Shown: positions 17,019 to 26,879 of the stretch, in pieces
How the letters are laid out: each line of letters starts with the position of its first letter
Position numbering within the stretch: position 1 is the stretch's first letter
Program-made: the position numbers and the translations under genes
NCBI RefSeq assembly: GCF_000819785.1
Contig: NZ_CDBK01000041.1
Coordinates: 1 to 64,000, forward strand
From: Aeromonas caviae
Lineage (GTDB): Bacteria; Pseudomonadota; Gammaproteobacteria; Enterobacterales; Aeromonadaceae
Reading direction: 5' to 3'
Length of the DNA stretch: 64,000 nucleotides
Notes under the pieces: generated by a model
What the model was told of the DNA's origin: nothing
The model's database searches: none
The model's input: only the letters and a program-made list of their open reading frames with translations

Positions 17019-18846
17019 GAGTCGCATCCTCCAGCTGGGGGGCGGCGCTGTCGCTGACCAGCTTGCCATTCTGGTAGGTGGCCCAGTCCAGCATGCGCAC
17101 TATGTTGCCCTGGGGATCCACGCTCAGCTGGCCGCTCATGCCGGGTTGCTGCATGGCATTGACCTTGCGCATTTGCGGCAGGTTGCCTGCCAGGCTGACG
17201 GCATCGTAACCGAGGGCGAACAGGCGCAGCAGGTCGCCCTGGGTCTGGGGCCAGAGCAGGGCAATCTGTTCACGCTGCGTCTCGAAGCCACCCAGCAGCA
17301 GTGGCATGTCGGAGATATGCATACCGTTGAGCTCGGATGCTACCTCGGTCGTCCCGCCGTCGTATCCCCGCGAGCTGCTGTAGATGGGCAGGCTGCCCAT
17401 GGGATTGACCGAGATGTCCACATAGGGCTTGATCATCCGGGTCTCCAGGCTGTTGGCCACCACATAGACGGCGTCGATGCTGCGCGGCGCAGCATCGGAC
17501 AGCTGGACAATCTCCCCGGCTCGAGCCGTGGAACGGCCGCTCAGAGCGTTCTTGACCATGCCCTGCACTTCGTTGCGCGCCCCGAAGGTGGCAACCACGG
17601 GCTTCTCCTGGCTGACGCCGGCCCAGGCCTGCTCAAACGCCTTGATACTGCTGTAGCCAATCCGGCCTTGTGCCGCGATCAGCAGCGGCTTGCGATAGCC
17701 CTGACCATAGAGGTACTGGGCCGCCTGGCTCGCATCGGCAGCGGCGGAGAGCGAGAAATAGAAGGTATTGTCGTTGACGATTGGCTTGTCCAGCTCGTTG
17801 AGCGCCAGCACCGGCACGGTCGGACTCGACTTGAGCAGCTCCTCCACCTGATCCTTGAGCAGGGGGCCGATGATCATGTTGGCCCCTTCCTGAATGGCCT
17901 GCTTGTAGAGGTCCCCCATCGCCTTGCCCTGGGTATCATAGAAGTTCAGGGTGAACTGGCTCTGATTTTCTTTGTAGGACATCAACATGCCGTTGCGGAT
18001 GGCGGCGCCCTGGGCTTCCAGGTTGCCGGAGAGCGGCAGGAAGACGGCGATCTGCTGCAGCGAACCGTTGTCCGTAGTAGCGAGATCCCCAAGGCCGGCC
18101 GGCATGTCGCTCTGGGCAGGGTGGTTAGGGAAGCTCTGCTTCCAGCCAGCAAGCTGGCGGGCCAGCTGGCTCGGCTGTGCCCCGAATTCGTTCACCAGCG
18201 CAGCAAGACGCAGCCAGCCGGTGGTCACATCGGGAGCTGGCTCCTCTTCGAGCGCCTGCAGGGTGGAGGGGGTCATGCTTTTCAGCAGTGACCAGATCTG
18301 CTGGTGATTGGTGGCCAGCTCATTCTTGGCCAGATAAGGTTCCAGCAGAATCAGCGACTTGGCCGCACCAAACTTGTTGTTGATGTCGAGCTGCAGCACC
18401 ACGCGCTGGCGGTACCAGTCCTTCTGGGTATCGGCATCCAGCACCACATCCGGCTTGCCTTCCAGCAGGATCAGCGCCTGGTTGGCGTTGCCCTGGGCGA
18501 GCAGCAGGTGTGCCTGCAGCAGTTGCAACTGCGCCTGCTGCACCGGGCTCTTCGCCTGCTTCTGCAACTGCTGATACAGGGCGGCAGCCGGTTTGGCCTG
18601 GCCGAGCGCCAGATAGCTGCGCGCCGCCATCATCTGCCACACGAAGGCCTCTGCCGGTTTGGCGGGATCCACCTGCTCCAGATACCACTGGGCATTCTTG
18701 GTCAGATCCGAGAAGGCTGACGGCATGCCGGGTTGTCCGGAAGATTGATTGGGCTCCGACGCACAGGCGGCGAGCAGGACTGCCGCGAGTAGGATGCCGA
18801 AGAGTCGTGATACACTTAGCTGCTTTATAACCCGGTTCAAGTTCAT
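16936..18846 (-). CDS. lpoA: LpoA, outer-membrane lipoprotein activator of PBP1a
   Basis: A 636-aa lipoprotein with signal peptide and lipobox LLAAC near residue 27. An N-terminal TPR-like helical half (about 40-260) is followed by a periplasmic-binding-protein-like domain starting IAVFLPLSGNLEAQG. It stimulates peptidoglycan synthesis by PBP1a from the outer membrane. The start MNLNRVIK was chosen to give a normal lipoprotein signal; an ATG 9 codons upstream (18873) is possible. The last about 27 codons run on into yraN, ending in a Thr/Ala/Glu-rich tail. Divergent from rsmI. Confidence 0.9.
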   Translation of the reverse strand: MNLNRVIKQLSVSRLFGILLAAVLLAACASEPNQSSGQPGMPSAFSDLTKNAQWYLEQVDPAKPAEAFVWQMMAARSYLALGQAKPAAALYQQLQKQAKSPVQQAQLQLLQAHLLLAQGNANQALILLEGKPDVVLDADTQKDWYRQRVVLQLDINNKFGAAKSLILLEPYLAKNELATNHQQIWSLLKSMTPSTLQALEEEPAPDVTTGWLRLAALVNEFGAQPSQLARQLAGWKQSFPNHPAQSDMPAGLGDLATTDNGSLQQIAVFLPLSGNLEAQGAAIRNGMLMSYKENQSQFTLNFYDTQGKAMGDLYKQAIQEGANMIIGPLLKDQVEELLKSSPTVPVLALNELDKPIVNDNTFYFSLSAAADASQAAQYLYGQGYRKPLLIAAQGRIGYSSIKAFEQAWAGVSQEKPVVATFGARNEVQGMVKNALSGRSTARAGEIVQLSDAAPRSIDAVYVVANSLETRMIKPYVDISVNPMGSLPIYSSSRGYDGGTTEVASELNGMHISDMPLLLGGFETQREQIALLWPQTQGDLLRLFALGYDAVSLAGNLPQMRKVNAMQQPGMSGQLSVDPQGNIVRMLDWATYQNGKLVSDSAAPQLEDATHEEATDTTSPAVVEPVAAGSDEQGTTL

Positions 18847-18925
18847 TCCCCGACCAGTGTTGAAATTCTCCATAGTGTAAACGGGCCAATATGGCGACAC
18901 AATTGTCGGGACACTCGGAGCTCCC

Positions 18926-19759
18926 ATGAGTGACATCCCAACCCTGTATATAGTCCCCACTCCGATCGGCAATCTGGCCGACATCACCCAGCGAGCACTG
19001 GACGTGCTGCGCAGCGTCGATCTGGTGGCCGCCGAGGATACCCGGCATACCGGGATCCTGCTCAGCCACTACCAGATCTCGGTATCGACCTTTGCCCTGC
19101 ACGATCACAACGAGCAGCAAAAGGCGGATGTGCTGATCGCCCGCATCAAGGAGGGCAAGAGCGTGGCCCTGGTCTCCGATGCGGGGACGCCGCTCATCAG
19201 CGACCCCGGTTATCACCTGGTCACCCGTTGTCGCGAAGCCGGGGTCAAGGTGGTGCCGCTGCCCGGTCCCTGCGCCGCCATCACGGCGCTGTCCGCCGCC
19301 GGGCTGCCCACCGACCGCTTCGCCTTCGAGGGTTTCCTGCCGGCCAAGGCCAAGGGGCGGGATGATCGCCTGCAAGCCGTCATCGAAGACACCCGCTCTC
19401 TGGTGTTCTACGAATCGCCGCGCCGGGTGCAGGATACCGTGGAAGCGATTGCTCGCATCCTTGGCGAGCGCCAGGTGGTGGTGTGCCGCGAGCTAACCAA
19501 GACCTTCGAGTCCATCCACGGTCTGCCCGCCTCCGAGATGCTGGCCTGGCTCGGAGAGGACGATAACCGTTGCCGCGGGGAGATCGTGCTGGTGGTCGCC
19601 GGTGCCAGCAAGGTGGATGACGAGTTGCCTGCGGAGGCGATCCGCACCCTGGGCCTGCTGGTCAGCGAGCTGCCCCTCAAGAAGGCTGCAGCCCTCACCG
19701 CCGAGATCCACGGGGTGAAGAAGAACGCCCTCTACAAATACGGTCTTGAGCACTATTAA
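18926..19759 (+). CDS. rsmI: 16S rRNA (cytidine1402-2'-O)-methyltransferase RsmI
   Basis: A 277-aa tetrapyrrole-methylase-fold enzyme. It 2'-O-methylates C1402 in the decoding centre of 16S rRNA using S-adenosylmethionine. Conserved blocks: [13 protein letters not shown] near the start, [22 protein letters not shown] and [18 protein letters not shown]. Divergent to lpoA, as in most gammaproteobacteria. Confidence 0.96.
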   Translation: MSDIPTLYIVPTPIGNLADITQRALDVLRSVDLVAAEDTRHTGILLSHYQISVSTFALHDHNEQQKADVLIARIKEGKSVALVSDAGTPLISDPGYHLVTRCREAGVKVVPLPGPCAAITALSAAGLPTDRFAFEGFLPAKAKGRDDRLQAVIEDTRSLVFYESPRRVQDTVEAIARILGERQVVVCRELTKTFESIHGLPASEMLAWLGEDDNRCRGEIVLVVAGASKVDDELPAEAIRTLGLLVSELPLKKAAALTAEIHGVKKNALYKYGLEHY

Positions 19760-19782
19760 TTGCCGTAAACCGGAATTGACGG

Positions 19783-19812
19783 TTTACCCCGTCCGTCTCG
19801 CGAGGCTATAAT
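19783..19812 (+). promoter_or_regulatory. Promoter of rnpB
   Basis: TATAAT at 19807-19812, with TTTACC (19783-19788) at 18 bp; RNA start predicted near 19820. An inverted repeat (GTAAACCG/CGGTTTAC, 19764-19771 and 19780-19787) overlaps the -35. Confidence 0.65.
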
Positions 19813-19820
19813 CCGCGCCT

Positions 19821-20213
<393 letters not shown>

Positions 20214-20232
20214 CTGGTAAGTGATTACCTCG

Positions 20233-20268
20233 AAATCCCGGCACCTTTTGGTGCCGGGATTTTTATTT
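20233..20268 (+). terminator. Intrinsic terminator of rnpB
   Basis: A perfect 13-bp stem (20233-20245 with 20250-20262) and a TTTT loop, then a T-rich tail. It separates rnpB from the lateral flagellar locus. Confidence 0.95.
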
Positions 20269-20427
20269 TCGGCTGGTCACGCGGTCGCGTGGCGCCTTTT
20301 GGGGTTTTGTAATAAAGTTCTCGCCCCTTTCGGTCGCTCTGTGTCGTCTGGGCTATCGGTATCGATCATGGAGCCGGCATGTCTCCATGCAGCAGGACGA
20401 GATGAAAATGGCAAAGGTGGATTTGTA

Positions 20428-21303
20428 ATGTCATCAAGCGGCGTAATGCACACCCCTTCCCGGTTGATCTGTGCCGAGCGGGGCAAAGCCCTGCCTCAAT
20501 ATGACTTGCTGGGGGTCGAGAGGGCCAATCAGGCCCGTCTCAGGCAACTCAACACCCAACTGAGCGTCTTTTCCCAGCAGGCGTCGGGCTGCATGGCCCA
20601 GTTGTTCAATGCGGCGGATTGCGATCTGGGTTACCAGGACTTTTCTTCTGCGTTGCCGCAAGAGGAGGATGATCATCAGGTCTGGGTCGAAGCCCGTACT
20701 CCTCTGGATGCCCAGCGTGTCGCCTTTTTCTCCATCTCTCCTGCGGTCATCTATCGGCTTGCCGTGCTGTTTTTCGGCGGCACTCTGCAACACAAGGGGG
20801 CCACGGCACCCCATGGCAGGGGATTGACCGACACCGAACAGCGACTGCTGCTGCGGCTGTGCCAGTACCAGGTGGAAATCTGGTCGACCTGTCAAGGTCA
20901 GGGAGACCTCTCCTGGCAGTTGAATCTGATCTCCCGGGAGGCCCTGCCCGCAGGCCCGCTCTGGAAGGCGCAGGCCAGTATGCTGGCCGGTGGCAGCCAG
21001 CACGATTGGCAGTTCTGGCTGGCGCCCCCCGAAGAGGCGCCCGGTATCGCTGAAGGTCAGCGTGTGCAGGTGGCGCAACTGGAGGAGGCGCTGATCCAGG
21101 TGCCGGTGCGGCTGCGGGTAGTCATGGGGCAGATGTCCATGACGCTGGCGGATCTCGAATGCCTCAAGGTGGGAGATGTGCTCTCGCTGGATTTACCCGA
21201 GGTGGTGCCGGCCCTGATCGGCCAGCGCCCCTGTTTCAATGGACGCATTGCCGAGCATAAAGGCAGCCTGGTGTACCAGGTCGCAACAGTGGTAGAGGAG
21301 TAG
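20428..21303 (+). CDS. lfiM: Lateral flagellar motor switch protein FliM_L
   Basis: A 291-aa FliM homologue, first gene of the lateral fli operon and part of the C-ring. The middle domain (about 45-215) and C-terminal SpoA domain (about 225-290) are present. The chosen ATG has AGGTGG 8 bases upstream; the longer reading starts inside the rnpB terminator. Compared with polar FliM (about 330 aa) the N-terminus is short and lacks the LSQxEIDALL motif that binds phospho-CheY. Followed 7 bp later by lfiN. Confidence 0.87.
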   Translation: MSSSGVMHTPSRLICAERGKALPQYDLLGVERANQARLRQLNTQLSVFSQQASGCMAQLFNAADCDLGYQDFSSALPQEEDDHQVWVEARTPLDAQRVAFFSISPAVIYRLAVLFFGGTLQHKGATAPHGRGLTDTEQRLLLRLCQYQVEIWSTCQGQGDLSWQLNLISREALPAGPLWKAQASMLAGGSQHDWQFWLAPPEEAPGIAEGQRVQVAQLEEALIQVPVRLRVVMGQMSMTLADLECLKVGDVLSLDLPEVVPALIGQRPCFNGRIAEHKGSLVYQVATVVEE

Positions 21304-21310
21304 TCGAATC

Positions 21311-21688
21311 GTGAACGAGCACAACATGAATGACCCGCTGGATCTGGATGGCCTGGATCAGCTGTTTGGGGACGACATCAGCATGCCGAGTGCGGCCGAC
21401 TACATGGCGCCGACCAGCAGTACCAAGCAGCGGGATCTCTCCTTCTTTCATCACATTCCGGTCAAGGTGACGCTGGAAGTGGCCAGCACCGAGGTGGCGC
21501 TGGGCGAGCTGATGAAGGTGGAAGAGGGGGCCGTCATCGAGCTGGACAAGCTGGCGGGCGAGCCGCTGGATGTCCGCGTCAACGGGCGCCTGCTGGCCAG
21601 GGGCGAGGTGGTGGTGGTCAACGGCAAATACGGGCTGCGGCTGGTGGACGTCGTTGACACCAAATTGCTGCGCGGCATGAACGACTGA
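21311..21688 (+). CDS. lfiN: Lateral flagellar motor switch protein FliN_L
   Basis: A 125-aa FliN with an acidic N-terminal segment and a C-terminal SpoA domain (about 50-122; contains ELDKLAGEPLDVRVNGRLLA). Start is GTG, supported by AGAGGAG about 9 bases upstream; an internal ATG six codons in is the alternative. Its TGA overlaps the lfiP ATG. No fliO lies between lfiN and lfiP. Confidence 0.93.
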   Translation: MNEHNMNDPLDLDGLDQLFGDDISMPSAADYMAPTSSTKQRDLSFFHHIPVKVTLEVASTEVALGELMKVEEGAVIELDKLAGEPLDVRVNGRLLARGEVVVVNGKYGLRLVDVVDTKLLRGMND

Positions 21689-22422
21689 TGCGTTACCTGC
21701 TGGTTGCCCTGCTCCTGCTGGCGTTGCCGAGCTGGGGCGCGGACATGACGCTGTTCTCGGTATCGCCGAGCGAAGCAGGGGGAGAGGACTACAGCGTCAA
21801 GCTGCAGATCCTCTTCTTCATGACCCTGCTGGGTCTGCTGCCGACCCTGCTGCTGATGATGACCAGTTTTACCCGGATCATCATAGTGCTGGCCATCCTG
21901 CGTCAGGCCCTGGGATTGCAGCAAAGCCCACCCAACCGGGTGCTGATCGGCATCAGCCTGATCCTGACCCTGGTGATCATGAGGCCGGTCTGGACCGAGA
22001 TGTACCAGAACGCCTTCGTGCCATACGACCAGAACGAAATCACGTTGACGGAAGGGCTGGCCCGCGCCGAAAAACCGCTGCGCCAATTCATGCTGGCCCA
22101 GACCCGGGAGCCGGATCTCGAGCAGATGCTGCGCATCTCCGGAGAGCCGACCACCCTCGCCAAGAGCGAGGTGCCGTTCGGCGTGCTGTTGCCGGCCTTC
22201 GTGCTGAGCGAGCTGAACACCGCCTTCCAGATAGGTTTCATGCTGTTCATCCCCTTTCTGGTCATCGATCTGGTGGTCGCCAGCGTGTTGATGGCCATGG
22301 GGATGATGATGCTCTCCCCTCTCATCATCTCGCTGCCATTCAAGTTGATGGTCTTCGTGCTGGTGGATGGCTGGTCCATGACGGTTGGTACCCTGGCGGC
22401 CAGTTTCGGCGGGGGAGGCTGA
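21688..22422 (+). CDS. lfiP: Lateral flagellar export gate protein FliP_L
   Basis: A 244-aa FliP with cleavable signal peptide (about 1-19) and four membrane helices. It carries the family blocks MTLLGLLPTLLLMMTSFTRI and LMAMGMMMLSPLIISLPFK. It forms the export-gate core with FliQ and FliR. Confidence 0.96.
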   Translation: MRYLLVALLLLALPSWGADMTLFSVSPSEAGGEDYSVKLQILFFMTLLGLLPTLLLMMTSFTRIIIVLAILRQALGLQQSPPNRVLIGISLILTLVIMRPVWTEMYQNAFVPYDQNEITLTEGLARAEKPLRQFMLAQTREPDLEQMLRISGEPTTLAKSEVPFGVLLPAFVLSELNTAFQIGFMLFIPFLVIDLVVASVLMAMGMMMLSPLIISLPFKLMVFVLVDGWSMTVGTLAASFGGGG

Positions 22423-22423
22423 C

Positions 22424-22693
22424 GTGACCCCCGAACAGAGTGTGGCCCTGGTGGGCGGGGCCGTGAACCTGGTGGTCATCATGGTCTCGGTGCTGATCGT
22501 GCCCGGTCTCATCGTCGGGCTGGTGGTCAGCATCTTCCAGGCGGCGACCCAGATCCAGGAACAGACACTGAGCTTCCTGCCCCGTTTCATCGTGACCCTG
22601 CTGACCCTCATCTTCACGGGAAACTGGCTGCTGTCGCAGATCACCACCCTGTTCGCCGACCTGTTCCAGAAGATCCCCGGGCTTATCGGATGA
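22424..22693 (+). CDS. lfiQ: Lateral flagellar export gate protein FliQ_L
   Basis: An 89-aa protein, the normal FliQ length, with two membrane helices and the conserved FQAATQIQEQTLSFLP region. Start is GTG (VTPEQSVALVGG) with GGAGG 6 bases upstream. The longer reading from 22385 lies inside lfiP and is rejected. Overlaps lfiR by 4 bases. Confidence 0.95.
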   Translation: MTPEQSVALVGGAVNLVVIMVSVLIVPGLIVGLVVSIFQAATQIQEQTLSFLPRFIVTLLTLIFTGNWLLSQITTLFADLFQKIPGLIG

Positions 22694-23472
22694 ACTCCCT
22701 GCTGTCGTTCAGTGCGGCCGAGCTGACCGCCTGGCTGGGACAGTGGTGGTGGCCTTTCATTCGCATCGCGGCCGCCTTCTGGGTGATGCCGGTATTCGGC
22801 GACGGCCGGGTGCCTGCACAGGTTCGCATCCTGCTGGCCTTCGTCATCAGTCTGCTGATCGCCCCCATGATGAAAGGCCTGCCGGCGCTGGATCCCCTCA
22901 GTGCCGGCATGATGGTGCTGACCCTGGAGCAGTTGCTGTTCGGTCTGCTGTTCGGGCTCTGCATACAGATGCTGTTCATGGTGATGACCATGGCGGGGCA
23001 GATCCTCTCCATGCAGATGGGGTTGGGGATGGCGGTGATGAACGATCCTTCCAACGGAGACACGGCGCCCATCGTCAGCCAGATCATGCTGGTCTTCTGT
23101 TCCCTGTTGTTCCTCGGTCTGAACGGCCATCTGGTGACTTTGGATGTCCTGGTGCAGAGCCTGCGCACCTGGCCGCCGGGAACCTCGCTCTACGTCCTCG
23201 ATCTGAAGGGGGTCATCGGCCTGTTTGGCTGGAGCATCGGAGCTGCCCTCATCCTGACCCTGCCTGCCGTGGTGGCCATGCTGATGGTGAACCTCACCTT
23301 CGGGGTGCTCAATCGTACGGCCCCTTCCCTGAACATCTTCTCTCTGGGCTTCCCCATGACGTTGCTGCTGGGGCTACTCACCATGGCCATCTCCATCAGC
23401 GGCGTCCCGGCCCGCTATCTGGATCTGGTCGGTTACGTGCTGACCCAGCTCAGGGCATTGACGCCGACATGA
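22690..23472 (+). CDS. lfiR: Lateral flagellar export gate protein FliR_L
   Basis: A 260-aa FliR with about six membrane helices and the typical MQMGLGMAVMNDP segment. Third component of the export gate. Overlaps lfhB by 4 bases. Confidence 0.96.
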   Translation: MNSLLSFSAAELTAWLGQWWWPFIRIAAAFWVMPVFGDGRVPAQVRILLAFVISLLIAPMMKGLPALDPLSAGMMVLTLEQLLFGLLFGLCIQMLFMVMTMAGQILSMQMGLGMAVMNDPSNGDTAPIVSQIMLVFCSLLFLGLNGHLVTLDVLVQSLRTWPPGTSLYVLDLKGVIGLFGWSIGAALILTLPAVVAMLMVNLTFGVLNRTAPSLNIFSLGFPMTLLLGLLTMAISISGVPARYLDLVGYVLTQLRALTPT

Positions 23473-24605
23473 GCCAGCACAGCGCCCAGGACAAAACCGA
23501 AGAGGCCTCTTCCCAGAAACGGCGCAAGGCGCGGGAAGAGGGCCAGATTGCACGTTCCAGGGAGTTGAGCTCGGCCGGCCTGCTGCTCGTCGGCGGTCTG
23601 GTCATGCAGTGGATGGTACCGAGTTTCGGGCTCTTCTTTGCCGAGCTGATGAAGCAGCCTCAGCGTTTCAACTGGCAAGGGGCACGGGATCCCCAGATGA
23701 TGATCCAGTGGACCGCGGACGCCCTGATCGGGATGCTGTGGGTGCTGCTGCCTCTGTTCGGCGTGCTGGCCCTGCTGCTGGTGCTGCTCAGTAGCGTTCC
23801 TGGCGGCATGGTGCTGGTCTGGAAGAAGCTGATGCCAAGCGGGGAGAAGCTCAACCCGCTCAAGGGGCTCAAGCGGATGTTCTCCACCCACAGTCTGATG
23901 GAACTTCTGAAATCCCTGCTCAAGGTGCTGCTGATCGGCGGCACCCTGGCCATGATGCTCCAGCACCAGTGGCCCACCCTGATGATGATGAACCGCATGC
24001 CGCCCCAGGCGGCCATGGAACAGGCGCTGCGGATCCTCTCCCAGGCATTCATCTTGCTAGGCAGTGTGCAGATGCTCATCGCGGTGCTGGATGTGCCCTA
24101 CCAGCGCTGGTCCTTGAACAAGCAGTTGAAGATGACCAAGCAGGAGGTCAAGGACGAGCACAAGAACAGCGAGGGGCGTCCGGAGATCAAGGCGAGGATC
24201 CGCCAGGTGCAGGGGATGCTGGCCAGGGCCCGCATCGAACAGCGGGTGCCCCAGGCCGATGTCATCATAGTGAACCCGACCCATTATGCGGTGGCCATCA
24301 AGTACGATCCCGAGCGGGCCAACGCCCCCTATGTGATTGCCAAGGGGGTGGACGGCATGGCGGAGCGGATCCGCGAGGTGGCCAAAGCCCATGACAAGCG
24401 GGTGATGAGCCTGCCCGAGCTGACCCGGGCCATCTACTACTCCACCCGGGTGGATCAGGAGGTGCCGGCGGGTCTGTACACCGCGGTCGCCTATGTATTG
24501 AACCATGTATTGCAGCTACGGGCCTATGAGGCTGGCAAGGGCAGGAAACCCAATCCCCTTGCCCCCCTGCACGTGCCGCCCGAATTACGTCAACCTGAGA
24601 GGTAA
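23469..24605 (+). CDS. lfhB: Lateral flagellar export switch protein FlhB_L
   Basis: A 378-aa FlhB: basic N-terminus with TEEASSQKRRKAREEGQ, four membrane helices, and a cytosolic domain with the autocleavage motif NPTH at 269-272 that switches export from hook to filament substrates. The start overlaps the lfiR stop. Followed 3 bp later by lfhA. Confidence 0.96.
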   Translation: MSQHSAQDKTEEASSQKRRKAREEGQIARSRELSSAGLLLVGGLVMQWMVPSFGLFFAELMKQPQRFNWQGARDPQMMIQWTADALIGMLWVLLPLFGVLALLLVLLSSVPGGMVLVWKKLMPSGEKLNPLKGLKRMFSTHSLMELLKSLLKVLLIGGTLAMMLQHQWPTLMMMNRMPPQAAMEQALRILSQAFILLGSVQMLIAVLDVPYQRWSLNKQLKMTKQEVKDEHKNSEGRPEIKARIRQVQGMLARARIEQRVPQADVIIVNPTHYAVAIKYDPERANAPYVIAKGVDGMAERIREVAKAHDKRVMSLPELTRAIYYSTRVDQEVPAGLYTAVAYVLNHVLQLRAYEAGKGRKPNPLAPLHVPPELRQPER

Positions 24606-24608
24606 GTT

Positions 24609-26684
24609 GTGAACTGGCGTGTCTTTACCCAATCCTATACAGCCATCCCCATGATGCTGCTGGCCATCCTGGCGATGATGATACTGCCTCTGCCAGGCTG
24701 GCTGCTGGATGCCCTGTTCACCTTCAACATCGTGCTGGCGGTGCTGGTGCTGCTGGTCTCCGTCTCGGCCCGCCGGCCCCTCGACTTCTCCGTCTTCCCG
24801 ACCGTGCTGCTGGTGGCCACCCTGATGCGGCTCTCCCTCAACGTCGCCTCCACCCGGGTGGTGCTGCTGCACGGCCATGAGGGCAACGAAGCGGCCGGCA
24901 AGGTGATCCAGGCCTTCGGCGAAGTGGTCATCGGTGGCAACTACGTGGTGGGTCTGGTGGTCTTCGTCATTCTGATGATCATCAACTTCGTGGTGATCAC
25001 CAAGGGGGGCGAGCGGATCTCGGAAGTGTCCGCCCGCTTCACCCTGGACGCCATGCCGGGCAAGCAGATGGCCATCGACGCCGACCTCAATGCGGGGACC
25101 CTGGATCAGCACCAGGCCCGGGCAAGGCGGGAGGAGATCGCCAGGGAAGCGGACTTCTACGGGGCCATGGACGGGGCCTCCAAGTTCGTGCGTGGTGATG
25201 CCATCGCCGGTCTGCTGGTGCTCATCATCAACCTGGTCGGGGGCCTGGCCATCGGCATCTTCCAGCACTCGCTGCCGGTTTCCGATGCCTTCCGCATCTA
25301 TGCCCTGCTCACCATAGGTGACGGTCTGGTCGCCCAGATCCCCTCCCTGCTGATGTCCACGGCTGCAGCCATCATCGTCACCCGCGTGAGTGACGAAGGG
25401 GAGATGTCGGATCAGGTTGGCCAGCAGATCCTGGCCTCTCCTCGGGTGATCTACACGGCGGCGACCGTCATGCTGATCCTGGGGCTGGTTCCCGGCATGC
25501 CCATGCTGGCCTTCCTCAGCTTTGCGGCCGTGCTGGCCTGGACCGGCTGGAGCGTCAGCAAGCGCCGGGTGCAGGATCCCGCGCTGGATGCGGCTGAGGC
25601 GCTGACGCGCCAGATGGTGCAGCCGGAGCCCCAGGGGCTGGAGTGGCAGGACCTGCCCCCGGTGGATGCGGTCGCCATCGAACTGGGTTATCGCCTGGTA
25701 CCGCTGGCGGAGGCGGACAAGGGGGCCGAGCTGCTGGCCCGGGTGCGCGGTATTCGCAAGACACTCTCCGAGCAGTACGGCTTCCTGCTACCCGAGATCC
25801 GGGTGAGGGACAACCTGCAATTGCAGCCGGATCAGTACCGCATCAAGCTATCCGGCATCCCTTTGGCTTCGGGCAATGTGGATTGCCAGCGGTTGATGGC
25901 CATCAGCAGCGGTGAGACCTATGGCGCCCTGGATGGCGAGCTGACACAGGATCCTGCCTATGGCATGAGTGCGGTCTGGATTTCGCCGGACAACAAGGCC
26001 AAGGCCCTCAATCTGGGCTACTCGGTGGTGGATTCCGCCACCGTCATCGCGACTCACGCCAGCAAGCTGCTCAGGGAGCAGCTCGACGGCTTGTTTGGTC
26101 ATGACGAGGTGGGCAAGCTGGGCCAGCATCTGGCGACCCAGTCCCCCCGTCTTGCGGAAGAGCTCAATCTGGCCCTGACCCAGATGCAGCAACTGCGGGT
26201 CTTCCGCCAGTTGCTCAAGGAGCAGATCAGCCTCACCGACATCCGCACCATCGCCACCACCTTGCTGGATGCGAGCGAGCTGACCAAGGATCCCGTCCTG
26301 CTGGCGTCCGATGTGCGCTGCGCACTGAAGCGCCAGATCGTCAGACAGGCGATCGGGTCCCGCGACGTGCTGGCGGCCTTCACCCTGGATGACCGGCTGG
26401 AGCAGACCCTGCTGACGGCCATGAGCCAGTCACAGCAGCAGGGCAAGATCCAGCTGGACAGCTTCCCGGTCGATCCCCAGTTGCTGGCGCAGTTGCAGCA
26501 GAATATGCCGCTGGTGAAGGAGCAACTGCAGCAACAGGGATATGCGCCCGTGCTGGTGGTGATGCCCCAGCTCAGACCGCTGATAGCCCGTTATGCCCGT
26601 TCCTTCTCGAAAGGCCTCAAGGTGCTCTCCTATAACGAGATACCGGAAGATTTGCGAGTCGAAGTCATCGGGACTCTGGGCTGA
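24609..26684 (+). CDS. lfhA: Lateral flagellar export protein FlhA_L
   Basis: A 691-aa FlhA with about eight N-terminal membrane helices, the conserved cytosolic FHIPEP-type loop (RLSLNVASTRVVLLHG...), and a large C-terminal cytosolic ring domain that docks substrate-chaperone complexes. Start is GTG, with GAGAGG upstream. Last gene of the lfiM operon; no clear terminator follows before the lafK leader. Confidence 0.96.
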   Translation: MNWRVFTQSYTAIPMMLLAILAMMILPLPGWLLDALFTFNIVLAVLVLLVSVSARRPLDFSVFPTVLLVATLMRLSLNVASTRVVLLHGHEGNEAAGKVIQAFGEVVIGGNYVVGLVVFVILMIINFVVITKGGERISEVSARFTLDAMPGKQMAIDADLNAGTLDQHQARARREEIAREADFYGAMDGASKFVRGDAIAGLLVLIINLVGGLAIGIFQHSLPVSDAFRIYALLTIGDGLVAQIPSLLMSTAAAIIVTRVSDEGEMSDQVGQQILASPRVIYTAATVMLILGLVPGMPMLAFLSFAAVLAWTGWSVSKRRVQDPALDAAEALTRQMVQPEPQGLEWQDLPPVDAVAIELGYRLVPLAEADKGAELLARVRGIRKTLSEQYGFLLPEIRVRDNLQLQPDQYRIKLSGIPLASGNVDCQRLMAISSGETYGALDGELTQDPAYGMSAVWISPDNKAKALNLGYSVVDSATVIATHASKLLREQLDGLFGHDEVGKLGQHLATQSPRLAEELNLALTQMQQLRVFRQLLKEQISLTDIRTIATTLLDASELTKDPVLLASDVRCALKRQIVRQAIGSRDVLAAFTLDDRLEQTLLTAMSQSQQQGKIQLDSFPVDPQLLAQLQQNMPLVKEQLQQQGYAPVLVVMPQLRPLIARYARSFSKGLKVLSYNEIPEDLRVEVIGTLG

Positions 26685-26738
26685 AGTGGAATTGCCTTGG
26701 CGTCACAGGGACAGGAAGCGCCTATTCCGCATATCTGC

Positions 26739-26805
26739 TTGAATTGTCATATAAAGCCGCTATCATGTGACGACTTTTGACGCGATACATACTGACAGTT
26801 AAGAA
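26739..26805 (+). promoter_or_regulatory. Candidate promoters of the lafK riboswitch leader
   Basis: Two sigma-70-like pairs: TTGAAT-N16-TATCAT (26739-26766) and TTGACG-N17-TAAGAA (26777-26805). The second would start near 26812 and give a leader of about 290 nt carrying the c-di-GMP aptamer. A GG-N10-GC sequence at about 26688 resembles a sigma-54 site only weakly. Confidence 0.45.
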
Positions 26806-26831
26806 AAAAATAGAAATAGTCGGATGTATCA

Positions 26832-26858
26832 CATGGCTTCAGGGACAACGTAGCCATG
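26832..26858 (+). promoter_or_regulatory. Hairpin in the lafK leader upstream of the aptamer
   Basis: CATGGCT (26832-26838) pairs with AGCCATG (26852-26858) across a 13-nt loop. CATGGC can alternatively pair with GCCATG at 26967-26972, inside the terminator region, so it might take part in switching; that is inference. Confidence 0.35.
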
Positions 26859-26879
26859 CCATCCAAATACGGGTCGTCG

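Noticed and set aside
19776-19781. TTGACG as -35 of rnpB
   Set aside because: 25 bp from the TATAAT, too far; TTTACC at 18 bp is the better partner.
20221-20427. Longer N-terminus for lfiM starting at 20221
   Set aside because: Starts in the rnpB 3' end and runs through the rnpB terminator; the ATG at 20428 has a proper ribosome-binding site.
26687-26703. Sigma-54-like GG-N10-GC just after lfhA
   Set aside because: Two mismatches in the -24 and one in the -12 element, and it lies some 200 bp upstream of the aptamer; better sigma-70-like pairs exist nearby.
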